From assembly GCF_003013815.1 (NCBI RefSeq), contig NZ_PRLH01000046.1:1-64000 (forward strand): a stretch of 64,000 bases of DNA, written 5' to 3'. The notes under the pieces were generated by a model, which was not told where the DNA came from, did not search any database, and was given only the letters and a program-made list of their open reading frames with translations. This DNA comes from Cyanothece sp. BG0011. GTDB lineage: Bacteria > Cyanobacteriota > Cyanobacteriia > Cyanobacteriales > Microcystaceae. Positions within the stretch are counted from its first letter, which is position 1, and every line of letters begins with the position of its first letter. This document shows, one piece after another, positions 35,125 to 44,782 of the stretch. A program made the translations under genes and the position numbers.

Positions 35125-38097
35125 TTACTCAGCCCCTTCTATGGGTGCAAACCCTTGACGCTGGATATTTTCGCTAATATGACGAGGTTCGAGGAACTGT
35201 AATAAATAGTCTGGTCCTCCTGCTTTGGAACCCACACCGGACAACTTGAACCCACCAAAGGGTTGACGGGCAACGATCGCACCGGTAATCGTACGATTAA
35301 TGTACAAGTTCCCGACTTCAAACTCTTTCTGGGCCTGTTCGATGTGTTCGGGACTCCGGGAATATAACCCACCGGTTAAGGCGTAGTCGGTTCCATTAGC
35401 CACTGCTAACGCTTCCTTAAAGCTTTTTACTCGCATCACAGCAACCACTGGGCCAAATATCTCTTCTTGGGCGATAGTATGGTCGGGTAACACATCCCCA
35501 AAAATGGTGGGACCCACATAAAAACTGTTGTCAGGGGCTTCCATTTGCAAGGCGAGGGTTGACTCTTGTTTTGCGGTTTCAATGTACTCTAAAATGCGTT
35601 TTTGCGCCGTTGCGTCGATGACGGGACCCACTTGAGTAGAGGGTTCATCCGTTGGCCCAACATTGAGGGACTTGGTAGCGTCTACAAACCGTTCTAAGAA
35701 AGCGTCGTAAACCGGGTCTAAAACGATGATACGGGAGGCTGCTGAACATTTTTGACCCGTATAGCCAAAGGCAGAAAAGACAGCCCCGGCAACCGCTTGA
35801 TCCAGGTCAGCACTTTCATCGACAATAATAGCGTTTTTACCGCCCATTTCTGCAATAACCCGTTTTAGGTGTTTTTGTCCGGGTTGTAAAATAGCTGCAT
35901 CAGCATAGATACGACATCCCACTTCTCTCGATCCGGTAAAGGCGATCAAATGTACGTCAGGATGTTTCACCATATAGGCCCCGACTTGGGACCCTTTTCC
36001 AGGAACCAGTTGAAAGACTCCTTTAGGAATACCAGCATCCACTAAGATTTCAGCAATTTTAGCCGCGATCACGGTAGAGGTTTCGGCTGGCTTTAATAAG
36101 GTACAGTTTCCTGTCACTAACGCTGCTACTGTCATCCCTGTTGCAATGGCAAAAGGAAAGTTCCAGGGAGAAATAACTAAGGCGATGCCTCTGGGTTGAT
36201 AATGATAACGGTTGGTTTCTCCTGCTACATCGTAGTTGTAACCCTTGTCTAACCGTTCCATTTCATCGGCATAATACCGGCAAAAGTCGATCGCTTCGGA
36301 GACTTCTGCGTCTGCTTGTTGCAATATTTTACCCACTTCCACACAGATCCAAGCGCATAACTCATGACGGCGTTCTTCCATGAGATCGCCAGCTTTTCGT
36401 AGTATTCTCGCTCTTTCTGTGGCTGGTGTTTCTTTCCACCCTTTAAATGCTTCTTTAGCTGCGTTTAATGCCTGTTCTGCCTGAGAAACAGAAATTAAAC
36501 CAATTTGTCCCACCACTTCAGAGGACTTAGAAGGGTTCACAGAGTCGATAATAAGATCGGTTTGTACATATTCCCCATTAATTAAGGGTAAATAGGTTTT
36601 ACCGAGACTATTTTTTACACTTGCTAAAGCTTGCTCTGCTTTTTGCCGTAATACTTCCCTAGAATAATCGGTATCAGGGGCATTGACAAAAACTTCTTTT
36701 TGTGCTATACGTTCCGTACTTCCCGAAACTGTTGGGGGTGCGATCAATTCTTCGATGGGTCTTTCTTCTAAATTTTGCCGTAAGAAAGAACTATTAGCGG
36801 TATTTTCCAGTAAACGGCGGATTAGATAGGCCATTCCTGGTAATAAGTTACCGTAAGGCGCATAGACTCGTACACGATGCCCTGTTTTCACTAACGCTTT
36901 GGCTAACTGATCCCCCATGCCATATAATACCTGCATCTCGAAGGCGCGGGAGGGAACGTTTAAGGTTTCTGCGATGGCGATCGCCCTTGCTTGCGATCGC
37001 ACGTTATGGGACCCGATCGCAGCGTATAAATATTGATGATTTTCCAGCAATAACTGGGTCATCTCTTCGTAGTTAACATCCGTTGCTGCTTTTTGGTTAT
37101 ATACCGGTTGTGGCCAGTGATTTTGCTCAGATTTAATGGTTTCTTGATCCCAGTAGGCCCCTTTAACTAATCTTACCGTGATCGGGTTGCCTCGTTGTTT
37201 GGCCCAAGCAATGAGATCATGTAAGTCTTGTTGAGAGTCTCTAAGATACGCTTGTAGCGTGACACCAATATCAGTCCGGTGGCGAAACTCTTCTTCTAAC
37301 AAGAGTTCCTTGAGGATAGCTAGGGTGAGATCCTTGTAAACATATTGTTCCATATCGAAATGGATGGCAACCCCTAACTCTTGGGCCCGACGGAGAAGGA
37401 TACGAATGCGATCGCAGACTTTTTCTTGACTTCCTTCGGGATCGATGGGATCAAACTGGGAATAAAAAGCGGTCAATTTAACCGATACTTGAACCTTAGA
37501 TAAGCTTTCGTCTCCTGCTTGGTCAATTTGTCCTACATTTGACCATTTTTTCGACTGATCGGCTAATTTTTCCATCAAGTCGAGATAACTATCAAGATAA
37601 GCTTTGGCCTCGCTTTCGGTAATAACTGCTTCCCCTAATAAGTCGATAGTAAACCCCATTTTCTCTTTTCTGAGGCGTTCGACGGTTTTTATGACTTGAG
37701 GAATCGTTTCACCCGAAATATACTTAAATGCTAAGGTTTGGACCGCTTTACTGATGGTTTCGGCTGCTATTTTCGCCGGAAGAGAATTATAGTCAGTAAA
37801 GTTAAGGATACCTTTTAACGCGCCGGGTAATTCTACGGACTCGTCCCCTAAGTATTGTTGCAGATGATGAGCAATTTCTGCATTACTTTGTAGCGCGGGT
37901 AAGGTATCGATAAAATGGAACAGTTGAACCCTTAAACCAGGGTTACTCATCGCAAAATCGAGCAGTTTATCATCCCAACGCATCTGATCGCCGATTTTCG
38001 ACCATAATGAGCGTTTTTCACGGGTTTGGGCGATTAATTCTTTAGCTATTTCCTGGGTTCGTTGTTCGTAGGTTTTAGAATCTAGTTGTACTACCAA
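35125..38097 (-). CDS. putA: Bifunctional proline dehydrogenase / 1-pyrroline-5-carboxylate dehydrogenase
   Basis: 990 residues that oxidise proline to glutamate in two steps. The N-terminal half (about 80-470) is the FAD-linked proline dehydrogenase barrel: SVKLTAFYSQFDPIDPEGS, FDMEQYVYKDLTL, RLVKGAYWDQET and QVLYGMGDQLAK. The C-terminal half (about 500-980) is an aldehyde dehydrogenase: ALVISPWNFPFAIATGM, VIAEMGGKNAIIVDESADLDQAV and the nucleophile Cys in YTGQKCSAASR. It lacks the DNA-binding N-terminal domain of E. coli PutA and is of the shorter two-domain type. It supports use of proline as a nitrogen and carbon source. Start is the ATG at 38097. Confidence 0.95.
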   Translation of the reverse strand: MVVQLDSKTYEQRTQEIAKELIAQTREKRSLWSKIGDQMRWDDKLLDFAMSNPGLRVQLFHFIDTLPALQSNAEIAHHLQQYLGDESVELPGALKGILNFTDYNSLPAKIAAETISKAVQTLAFKYISGETIPQVIKTVERLRKEKMGFTIDLLGEAVITESEAKAYLDSYLDLMEKLADQSKKWSNVGQIDQAGDESLSKVQVSVKLTAFYSQFDPIDPEGSQEKVCDRIRILLRRAQELGVAIHFDMEQYVYKDLTLAILKELLLEEEFRHRTDIGVTLQAYLRDSQQDLHDLIAWAKQRGNPITVRLVKGAYWDQETIKSEQNHWPQPVYNQKAATDVNYEEMTQLLLENHQYLYAAIGSHNVRSQARAIAIAETLNVPSRAFEMQVLYGMGDQLAKALVKTGHRVRVYAPYGNLLPGMAYLIRRLLENTANSSFLRQNLEERPIEELIAPPTVSGSTERIAQKEVFVNAPDTDYSREVLRQKAEQALASVKNSLGKTYLPLINGEYVQTDLIIDSVNPSKSSEVVGQIGLISVSQAEQALNAAKEAFKGWKETPATERARILRKAGDLMEERRHELCAWICVEVGKILQQADAEVSEAIDFCRYYADEMERLDKGYNYDVAGETNRYHYQPRGIALVISPWNFPFAIATGMTVAALVTGNCTLLKPAETSTVIAAKIAEILVDAGIPKGVFQLVPGKGSQVGAYMVKHPDVHLIAFTGSREVGCRIYADAAILQPGQKHLKRVIAEMGGKNAIIVDESADLDQAVAGAVFSAFGYTGQKCSAASRIIVLDPVYDAFLERFVDATKSLNVGPTDEPSTQVGPVIDATAQKRILEYIETAKQESTLALQMEAPDNSFYVGPTIFGDVLPDHTIAQEEIFGPVVAVMRVKSFKEALAVANGTDYALTGGLYSRSPEHIEQAQKEFEVGNLYINRTITGAIVARQPFGGFKLSGVGSKAGGPDYLLQFLEPRHISENIQRQGFAPIEGAE

Positions 38098-38287
38098 AAT
38101 TTAATACTCTCCTATCATAGTGTGTGAAGCGTGTAGCAATTTTTAAGGGTAATGTTAAGTAAAAGTCTCTAATTTTACTTTCTTCCTTAATTTTACCTTA
38201 AGAGAGTACCCTCAATACACAGTAAGAATAATAACCGTTAAAATCATTAAAGTGAAACTTTTTAATGATATAGAAGATTAACTTATT

Positions 38288-39181
38288 ATGGATGCTAGAA
38301 AAAATTTTGAAGCCTATACTAGCTTAAAACCTCTTAAAAAAAACGCTGTTCAACTTTGTGGTGAAGAGTTCATAAAGTCTTTAATAAACAAAAAAATATA
38401 TGCTAAAGCTGATGAGTTTTGGATAGAAGTTAATAAAAACTTAAGTATTCCAGATGATTATTATGAACAAAAACAAATACAACAGCAAAAAGAACAAGAC
38501 AAAAAACAGCAAGAAGAAGAAACTGAAAAACAAAGATTAATGGATCAAAAAGAGTTAGTCAAACAAGACAACAGAATAAGAGATAATTGGATTGTTAAAG
38601 TTTTTCAACTTCCTAAATCAGAAAGATTAAAAGATTTAAGTCAAAAATATTTAGCAGAAGGAACTTTAATCGGTGACGACCAACTGTTATTAAGTAGTCA
38701 CTTTTCAAGTAATATGTATGAAGCCAGAAATCAAGTCATTAATAGTATTGATAATTTTGAACGTCAACAAAGAAAAGAATTATCATTTTTAAAACACTAT
38801 AAAGTTCTTAAACAGATTTACATGATTTTTTTGTATCTCTCAGGTTGGGATAATTATAATAAATTTTTAAGTCAATCTCAGGAAAAAAGATGTAAAGAAA
38901 ATTTTACAGGAGTAGAAAGTTGGATAGGTTTAGAGTTTTCTATTTTAGATAAACTTGAAGAAGAAGGGTTACTCGAACAACCGCAAACAAAAGGTAATAA
39001 TTATAAAAAAAGGACTTACGTTCAATTGACAAAAAAAGGAATAAGAATGACTAGAGAATTACTTAAAAATATTGATTTAGAGGGAGTAGATGAACTTTTA
39101 GAAGATAGAGAGTATCATGAAGAATATTTACACTATAAAACCTCTATTGATTTAAGGAGAGAACAAGAATCAGGAGATTGA
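38288..39181 (+). CDS. Hypothetical protein with coiled coil and winged-helix-like C-terminus
   Basis: 297 residues, very Lys/Glu/Gln-rich. Residues 60-95 (EQKQIQQQKEQDKKQQEEE) form a strong coiled coil. Residues ~200-275 (LEFSILDKLEEEGLLEQPQTKG, KKRTYVQLTKKGIRMTRELLKN) look like a winged-helix with a beta-wing. I do not recognise a family. Codon use is AT-richer than neighbours and it lies in accessory DNA, suggesting possible transfer. No partner is obvious. ATG at 38288 is the first start. Confidence 0.55.
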   Translation: MDARKNFEAYTSLKPLKKNAVQLCGEEFIKSLINKKIYAKADEFWIEVNKNLSIPDDYYEQKQIQQQKEQDKKQQEEETEKQRLMDQKELVKQDNRIRDNWIVKVFQLPKSERLKDLSQKYLAEGTLIGDDQLLLSSHFSSNMYEARNQVINSIDNFERQQRKELSFLKHYKVLKQIYMIFLYLSGWDNYNKFLSQSQEKRCKENFTGVESWIGLEFSILDKLEEEGLLEQPQTKGNNYKKRTYVQLTKKGIRMTRELLKNIDLEGVDELLEDREYHEEYLHYKTSIDLRREQESGD

Positions 39182-39243
39182 TTCAAGTATAATTTTAAAA
39201 GTGATTTGATTGTTTCGTTCATCTTGAATTGTTGACATTAAAT

Positions 39244-39408
39244 TCATAAGTTATTTTTTTCTAAAGCAGTAATATAACCTTTAATAGCTTCTTTTATGTT
39301 AGCAAGAGCTTCTTCTTTTGTCTTTCCTTGACTGACACAACCTTTAAGACTTGGACATTCAACAATCCAATAATTATCTTCATCTTTGTATAAAATAACT
39401 TGTCTCAT
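39244..39408 (-). CDS. HicB-family antitoxin, orphan
   Basis: 54 residues: MRQVILYKDEDNYWIVECPSL, then KGCVSQGKTKEEALANIKEA, the partial RNase-H-like fold of HicB. HicB usually pairs with the HicA RNA-cleaving toxin. I find no HicA frame on either side: the flanks are short and repeat-filled. So this is likely an orphan antitoxin that may repress only its own gene or act in trans. Short but well supported by the full family pattern. Confidence 0.75.
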   Translation of the reverse strand: MRQVILYKDEDNYWIVECPSLKGCVSQGKTKEEALANIKEAIKGYITALEKNNL

Positions 39409-39524
39409 AGTTTGACTTATTTCTGATGTAACCTAGAGTGTATCTTAAAAAGATAATAACACAAAATACAAAAAAATCATGATTTATATATCATCTAATT
39501 GTTTAAAGCTTTTAGTAGTTAACA

Positions 39525-39678
39525 AGTAGGGTGGGTTAGACGGCTATAATCTAGATTATAACTAAGATGTAAAAATCCGTCGTAACCCACCAATTCATGA
39601 ATTATATTCGTTAAAAATTGGTGCATTACACTACGTTAATGCACCCTACGAAATTCTATTTTTTGCTTCTTTTTAATA
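39525..39678. repeat. MITE-like element, copy A
   Basis: About 154 bp. It begins AGTAGGGTGGGTTAGACGGC, whose complement CCGTCGTAACCCACC follows ~70 bases later, and has a second hairpin (GGTGCATTACACT..., ...TTAATGCACCCTA). It ends ATTTTTTGCTTCTTTTTAAT. Copy B lies 222 bp downstream. No coding frame. Likely a non-autonomous element with terminal GTAGGGTG-type motifs. Confidence 0.7.
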
Positions 39679-39746
39679 CTAATATTCCTAATAAACCAAA
39701 CATACAACAGTATAATCTTTAATTCTAGTAGATAGCCAAGTTAAGA

Positions 39747-39901
39747 AGTAGGGTGGGTTAGACGGCTATAATGCACGATTATAACTAAGATATCAAAATC
39801 CGTCGTAACCCACCAATTCATTAATGATCTCTGTTATGATGTGGTGCATTACACTGCATTAATGCACCCTACTAAATTCTATTTTTTGCTTCTTTTTAAT
39901 G
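39747..39901. repeat. MITE-like element, copy B
   Basis: Same structure as copy A, offset by 222 bp and of equal length. Substitutions (for example GGCTATAATGCACGATTA here against GGCTATAATCTAGATTA) are concentrated in the loops while both stems are kept. Between the copies is a 68-bp spacer. No terminal target duplication could be confirmed by eye. Confidence 0.7.
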
Positions 39902-39953
39902 CAAAAGGACAAGACCTAACTCTTTTGACTGTGATAAGATGGCCTTAATATTA

Positions 39954-40535
39954 TTAAGTCCCTACAGAGTTCTGAAAAAGCTGTGATGCAGATAAATCTA
40001 ATTGAGGAAATTGAGAGGATTTCACTTTATCATCGGCTGAAAACTCTCCTACTTCAATATATATTTTATCTTTCAATTCTAAGACTAATATGGTTTGATT
40101 TTCAGGGTCAATAATCCAATATTCAGGGATGGCACAATCTTGATATTGTATCCGTTTAGCAATATAGTCTCGATGCCGTTGTAATTCTCCAGGACTAACA
40201 ATTTCTACTACTAATAAAGGAGGTGGCATCAATAAACGAATAGTATTACGTTTTGCTAATAAATTGATATGTTCTTCTCTGATTATAGTAAGGTCAGGAT
40301 AACGGTTTCTGGGTTCCCCTCTCACTTCTAATTCTAACCCTTGTCCCCTAACTTGATCAGTGCCTAATAAAAGAGCAAAAATAAGAAATAAACGATTAGC
40401 GATTTGCACATTGATTCCTGATTCGGGAGGTATCTCAATTAATTCTCCATTAAATAATTCATACCATTTATCCCTGTTGTCATCGTAAGCAAGATAGTCC
40501 TCAAAAGTCTCAAATTTTGGCTTAACTTCTAACAT
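39954..40535 (-). CDS. Uma2-family (DUF820) nuclease-like protein
   Basis: 193 residues with a PD-(D/E)xK-type core: YPDLTIIRE (the PD), LLVVEIVSPGE (E-x-x with V) and KRIQYQDCAIPEYWIIDP. These proteins are abundant in cyanobacteria; endonuclease activity is predicted from fold and not shown for most. It starts MLEVKPKFETFEDYLAY and is compact and complete. An imperfect hairpin copy (CTTAATATTATTAAG) lies at its 3' end. Confidence 0.8.
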   Translation of the reverse strand: MLEVKPKFETFEDYLAYDDNRDKWYELFNGELIEIPPESGINVQIANRLFLIFALLLGTDQVRGQGLELEVRGEPRNRYPDLTIIREEHINLLAKRNTIRLLMPPPLLVVEIVSPGELQRHRDYIAKRIQYQDCAIPEYWIIDPENQTILVLELKDKIYIEVGEFSADDKVKSSQFPQLDLSASQLFQNSVGT

Positions 40536-40855
40536 AATTATTAATAATTTGACTAAAATTGTATTTTAATTATATCTAACTGTAAGGTAAGTGAGACGGC
40601 TATCATTAAACTGATGACCGCAACTGATCAGGATTGGTTTCTAGCATAAACTGGCTACCATCAGAGAAAAATTAATGAAAATAAAAGATTTTAAGCTAAT
40701 AATTGGTTCAAAATAAGCATTTTTTAAGGGTTTATTCTGCTAAACTTGATAGACTAGAGAAAGCCAGTAATAATGAATGATTCATGAACAATTTTTGATA
40801 ACTGTTCACTGGTAACTGATAACTGTTCACTGATAGAGATCCTTAAGCATAAAAC
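40536..40855. other. Gene-free stretch before the propeller-transglutaminase gene
   Basis: 320 bp between divergent genes. The end near 40790-40845 is a cluster of short GATAACTGTTCACTG-type direct repeats, related in style to the flanks of the 21-bp array. I see no RNA gene or promoter I can name. Confidence 0.4.
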
Positions 40856-42535
40856 ATGATTTCTGATACCCCTTTATCTGTCTCCCCACAACAACAGTTT
40901 AATGGCGCAACCATTCGCCCCATTGCAGCCTCAGAAATTCATGGAATCGCTTTCTATAATAAGAAATTATATGCCTTAGATAATCGTAATGGTTATCTCT
41001 TAGAAGTCGATCCCATTACCCATGACACCAAAATCCTCAATAGCCATCATTGGGAAGATTTTATCGGGGCCACAGGACTAGCGATCGCCGATAATCAACT
41101 CTGGTTTACAACTCGTTATAGTGTCTATTACTGTAATTTAGATGATCCTGACTTCAAATGTGAACTATTTACCCGACTTCCCGATCCGGCTAATGGTGTG
41201 GCCATCTGGGAATCAACGGTTTATATTTCCTCCCAAAAAGCCGGAACCATTTCCGTTTTTAATCGAGAAAATGCCCAAGAAATTACCCGTTTATATTCCC
41301 CAGGAATTGGCATCGAAAATATTACCGTAAAAGGAGAAGAATTATGGGTTAGTGATACCTTAGAACAGAGTGTTTATTGTTTGGATCGGGCAACAGGAAA
41401 ACAAAAATTTAGTTTATTAACCCCCTTTGAATGTCCCACCGGTATCACCTTTTATCACGATCCCAACACGGATCAAGACATTTTATATGTCTCTTACGTC
41501 AATAATGAACCCTACATCCGTGATAATCCTAACGCTGATCCTAACCACGAACTCCTCTATCGCGTTGAAACCTTTATCCATCCTTTATATTTTCGCTACT
41601 ATGCCGATGATCATTATGCCCTGTCTAATGGTTATCTCATAGAAATGTCCTACGTTGAAGAGTTAGCCCCCCTTGATCCCATTGAACTGAAAAATTTAGA
41701 ATGGCGCATGGCCCTACCGGCCGAAACCCACCGTCAAAAAGTCCGTCAAGTCGAAGCCGTTGGCCTACCCTTCACTGAAATAGAAGAAAATGGGCAACGG
41801 GTGGCCGTGTTTAAATTTGATACCTTAACAGATAATACCCGTTGTATTTTTGGTTGGAAAGCCTTAATTGAAGTCTGGGGTATTAAATATAACTTGACCC
41901 CTCGTGACTGTGAAACTGTTTCAGAAATGCCCCCAGAATACGGCGATCGCTATTTAGTGGATAATGATAACCTAGCGATGGATACGGAGATTATCCAACG
42001 GGCTGCAGCCGAAGCAGTGGGACGAGAAACCAACCTTCTCAGAAAAATTTATAGTATTCGTAACTACGTCTATGATCGCCTATCTTATGGTATTAAACCC
42101 CATATCGATACCCCCGATATTGCCCTGAGACGGGGTGTAGGGTCCTGCGGTGAATATGTTGGTGTGTTACTGGCTTTATTCCGTTTAAATGGTATTGCTT
42201 GTCGTACCGTGGGCCGTTATAAATGTCCTGCCTCTGCGTTAGTTCGCCATCTCCCTCTAAAACCCGATTATAACCATGTTTGGCTAGAGTTTTATATCCC
42301 TGGTATTGGTTGGTTGCCCATGGAATCAAACCCTGATGATATTTACGAAGGGGGACCTTATCCCACACGGTTTTTTATGGGGTTAGCTTGGTATCATGCA
42401 GAAATGAGTAAAGGGGTTCCCTTTGAACGGTTAATGATTGACGGAACTGTTTTAAATAAACAACAGGTTTCTATCGGAAATTTAGCCATTAATCATGTAC
42501 AGTTCACTATTTTAGAGGAATGTTCCCCTTCTTAA
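40856..42535 (+). CDS. Beta-propeller-like protein with C-terminal transglutaminase-like domain
   Basis: 559 residues. Residues ~20-240 form repeated strands with IHGIAFYNKKLYALDNRNGYL, GLAIADNQLWFTTRYS, GIENITVKGEELWVSDTL, an NHL/SMP-30-like propeller. Residues ~380-515 are a transglutaminase-like (papain-fold) domain with Cys431 in GSCGEYVGV, His474 in YNHVWLEF and an acidic MESNPDD near 490 where families usually have Asp-Pro. So a protease or transamidase is plausible. There is no signal peptide, so it is cytosolic or targeted by an unknown route. Partner unknown. Confidence 0.7.
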   Translation: MISDTPLSVSPQQQFNGATIRPIAASEIHGIAFYNKKLYALDNRNGYLLEVDPITHDTKILNSHHWEDFIGATGLAIADNQLWFTTRYSVYYCNLDDPDFKCELFTRLPDPANGVAIWESTVYISSQKAGTISVFNRENAQEITRLYSPGIGIENITVKGEELWVSDTLEQSVYCLDRATGKQKFSLLTPFECPTGITFYHDPNTDQDILYVSYVNNEPYIRDNPNADPNHELLYRVETFIHPLYFRYYADDHYALSNGYLIEMSYVEELAPLDPIELKNLEWRMALPAETHRQKVRQVEAVGLPFTEIEENGQRVAVFKFDTLTDNTRCIFGWKALIEVWGIKYNLTPRDCETVSEMPPEYGDRYLVDNDNLAMDTEIIQRAAAEAVGRETNLLRKIYSIRNYVYDRLSYGIKPHIDTPDIALRRGVGSCGEYVGVLLALFRLNGIACRTVGRYKCPASALVRHLPLKPDYNHVWLEFYIPGIGWLPMESNPDDIYEGGPYPTRFFMGLAWYHAEMSKGVPFERLMIDGTVLNKQQVSIGNLAINHVQFTILEECSPS

Positions 42536-42539
42536 CCCC

Positions 42540-43520
42540 TCATAAACTGATGTGTTGTAGGTGTTGACGAGGTTGATAAGTGCGACTATCACGAATTTTT
42601 TCGTAATAAGTTCGTTCAGTTTCACTGAGATTTTGGGGTGTATCAATGGTGATTTTTACAAATTGATCCCCTCTTCCTTTTTTCGGTGTTACCCATCCTT
42701 TGCCTTTTAACCGTAAAGACTGACCGGAACGAATTCCAGGGGGAACTTTAACCGTTACCATGCCATCAGGGGTGGGTACATCGATGGTGGTTCCTAAAAC
42801 CGCTTCGTCCGGGGTGATAGGAACTTCACACACTAGGTTATCCTCTTCAAACTTAAAAAAGTTATGGGGCGTTAGTTCGACATTAAGATACAAATCTCCT
42901 CTATTTTGACTATAGGGACTACTTCCCCCTTTCCCCCGAACACGGATACGACTGCCATTTTTTGCCCCTGGTGGGATACGGACCTCAATAATCTCATTGC
43001 CTAGGTTCAGGCGTTTTTGTACCCCCCGAAACGCTTCAGAAAACGTAAGCTTGAGGGTCGCTTCTCGGTTTGAGGCCGGGGTTTGATTGCCAAAACCTCC
43101 ACCAAAGTCATTAAAATTGCTACTATAACCGCCTCCTGGACTACTATAACTATAACTTCTCGCTCCTGCGCCCCCTGGCGTAGAGAAACGGCCTAATAAT
43201 TCATTGATAAATTCTTCAAAGTTACCATACTGACTGAAATCAAAGTTGCCCATATCCACGTTAGCACCGGCACCGGGCCAGGTGCTTTGGCCTGCTTGTT
43301 TCCAGTATTGGCCAAACTGATCATATTTTTTCCGTTTCTCAGCATCGGACAATACTTCATAAGCTTCGCTGATCTCTTTGAAACGTTCTTCAGCTTGCTT
43401 ATCATCAGGGTTTCTGTCAGGATGATATTTTACCGCTAGTTTGCGGAAGGCTTTTTTGATCTCGTCTGCGCTGGCACTTTTATTGATGCCCAATGTAGCA
43501 TAGTAATCTTTGTAATCCAT
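42540..43520 (-). CDS. DnaJ-type co-chaperone without zinc finger (CbpA-like)
   Basis: 326 residues. The J-domain (residues 4-68) has the HPD tripeptide in [11 protein letters not shown] Gly/Phe/Ser-rich linker follows ([12 protein letters not shown]). The C-terminal peptide-binding region runs from [17 protein letters not shown] to the end ([27 protein letters not shown]). It lacks the four-Cys zinc finger of DnaJ, so it is type II. It stimulates DnaK. Its stop lies 5 bp beyond the end of the convergent transglutaminase gene. Confidence 0.9.
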   Translation of the reverse strand: MDYKDYYATLGINKSASADEIKKAFRKLAVKYHPDRNPDDKQAEERFKEISEAYEVLSDAEKRKKYDQFGQYWKQAGQSTWPGAGANVDMGNFDFSQYGNFEEFINELLGRFSTPGGAGARSYSYSSPGGGYSSNFNDFGGGFGNQTPASNREATLKLTFSEAFRGVQKRLNLGNEIIEVRIPPGAKNGSRIRVRGKGGSSPYSQNRGDLYLNVELTPHNFFKFEEDNLVCEVPITPDEAVLGTTIDVPTPDGMVTVKVPPGIRSGQSLRLKGKGWVTPKKGRGDQFVKITIDTPQNLSETERTYYEKIRDSRTYQPRQHLQHISL

Positions 43521-43657
43521 ATCTCCTGTGGAATAATCCTTAAAAATATTGTCCTATATCTTAATATTAATGGATAGAATACCTATCAGGCTTCGGTGAA
43601 AGGTAGGGAATGCCGAAATTAGATTAATTGTGATCATTCAATTTTCTCAGTCTACCC

Positions 43658-44524
43658 TTAATTAAGGTGACTTCTATCGGTTAAGATTTCGTAGCCGGTT
43701 GCTGTTACTAATACCGTATGTTCAAACTGAGCTGATAAATTATTATCCACCGTTACAACCGTCCAGCGATCGCGTAAGGTTTTCGTATATTTTGACCCCT
43801 GATTGACAATGGGTTCTATGGCTAATGTCATTCCTTTTTTTAGTTTAATGTTGGGAATTTCTTGGGTTCGATAATTAAAGACGGCCGGTTCTTCATGTAG
43901 GTTTTGTCCCACTCCATGACCGGTATAATCTTCTACCACCGAATAGCCGTATTTGTTAACAACATCTTCAATGGCTCCTGCAATATCTAATAAATAATTT
44001 CCTGCTTTTACCTCACTAATTCCTGCATATAATGCCTCTTCTGCTGCCCGAATTAAACGAGCGGTTTTAGAAGAAACTTTATCCACGGCAATGGTGATAC
44101 AAGAATCCCCATGATAGCCTTGATAATAGGCGCCTGTATCGACTTTTAAAACATCCCCTCGGCGAATTCTTCTTTTAGCATTCGGAATGCCATGAACCAC
44201 TTCATGATTAATGCTGGCACAAATGGAGCCAGGAAAGCCATAATAACCTTTAAAACTGGGTTCTGCTCCCATTTCTCTGATTCTTTGTTCGGCATAACTA
44301 TCTAAATCTCCTGTGGTCATTCCGGGTTTAACTATTTCTTGAATTTCTTTAAGAACCGTGGCCACAATTAAAGAAGATTGACGCATAATGGTAATTTCTT
44401 CGGGAGATTTAATCTGTATTCCTCGACGACCTTTTCTCGTCTTCGGTAATCCAATTTGTTGCGTTTTTTTGGCTGTTTTTTGGGTGGCTTTGTCCGCAGA
44501 AAAAAGATTAGTCAAAAAATTCAT
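43658..44524 (-). CDS. map: Methionine aminopeptidase
   Basis: 288 residues. It removes the initiator Met from nascent proteins. Metal ligands: Asp in [14 protein letters not shown] (two), His in [15 protein letters not shown], Glu in LAIEPI and Glu in QFEHTV. The N-terminal ~40 residues ([21 protein letters not shown]) are a basic extension before the type I catalytic core, seen in some cyanobacterial MetAPs. ATG at 44524 used. Confidence 0.92.
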   Translation of the reverse strand: MNFLTNLFSADKATQKTAKKTQQIGLPKTRKGRRGIQIKSPEEITIMRQSSLIVATVLKEIQEIVKPGMTTGDLDSYAEQRIREMGAEPSFKGYYGFPGSICASINHEVVHGIPNAKRRIRRGDVLKVDTGAYYQGYHGDSCITIAVDKVSSKTARLIRAAEEALYAGISEVKAGNYLLDIAGAIEDVVNKYGYSVVEDYTGHGVGQNLHEEPAVFNYRTQEIPNIKLKKGMTLAIEPIVNQGSKYTKTLRDRWTVVTVDNNLSAQFEHTVLVTATGYEILTDRSHLN

Positions 44525-44782
44525 CTTTTAAAATGTTATGTTACAAAGATTATTTTATCCTAAAACCACGATCCCTTTAAGAATACCTAGACCCTACAGC
44601 AAAGATTGCCCATTGCCCATTGCCTATTCCCTTTAACTGAATTGCATCTATGCAATAATTTAAGGACATTATGGGGTTAAGTCATAATCATTATGAGTGT
44701 GAGGAGGGAAAATAGTCAGGATTCATTTCAAAATTGTTCAAGGCTTCTGTTAAAATCTTGATGGCTTCTATCGTTTTGAGCA

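Noticed and set aside
39525-39901. CRISPR array
   Set aside because: Only two repeat copies of ~155 bp with internal hairpins, and no cas genes or regular short spacers.
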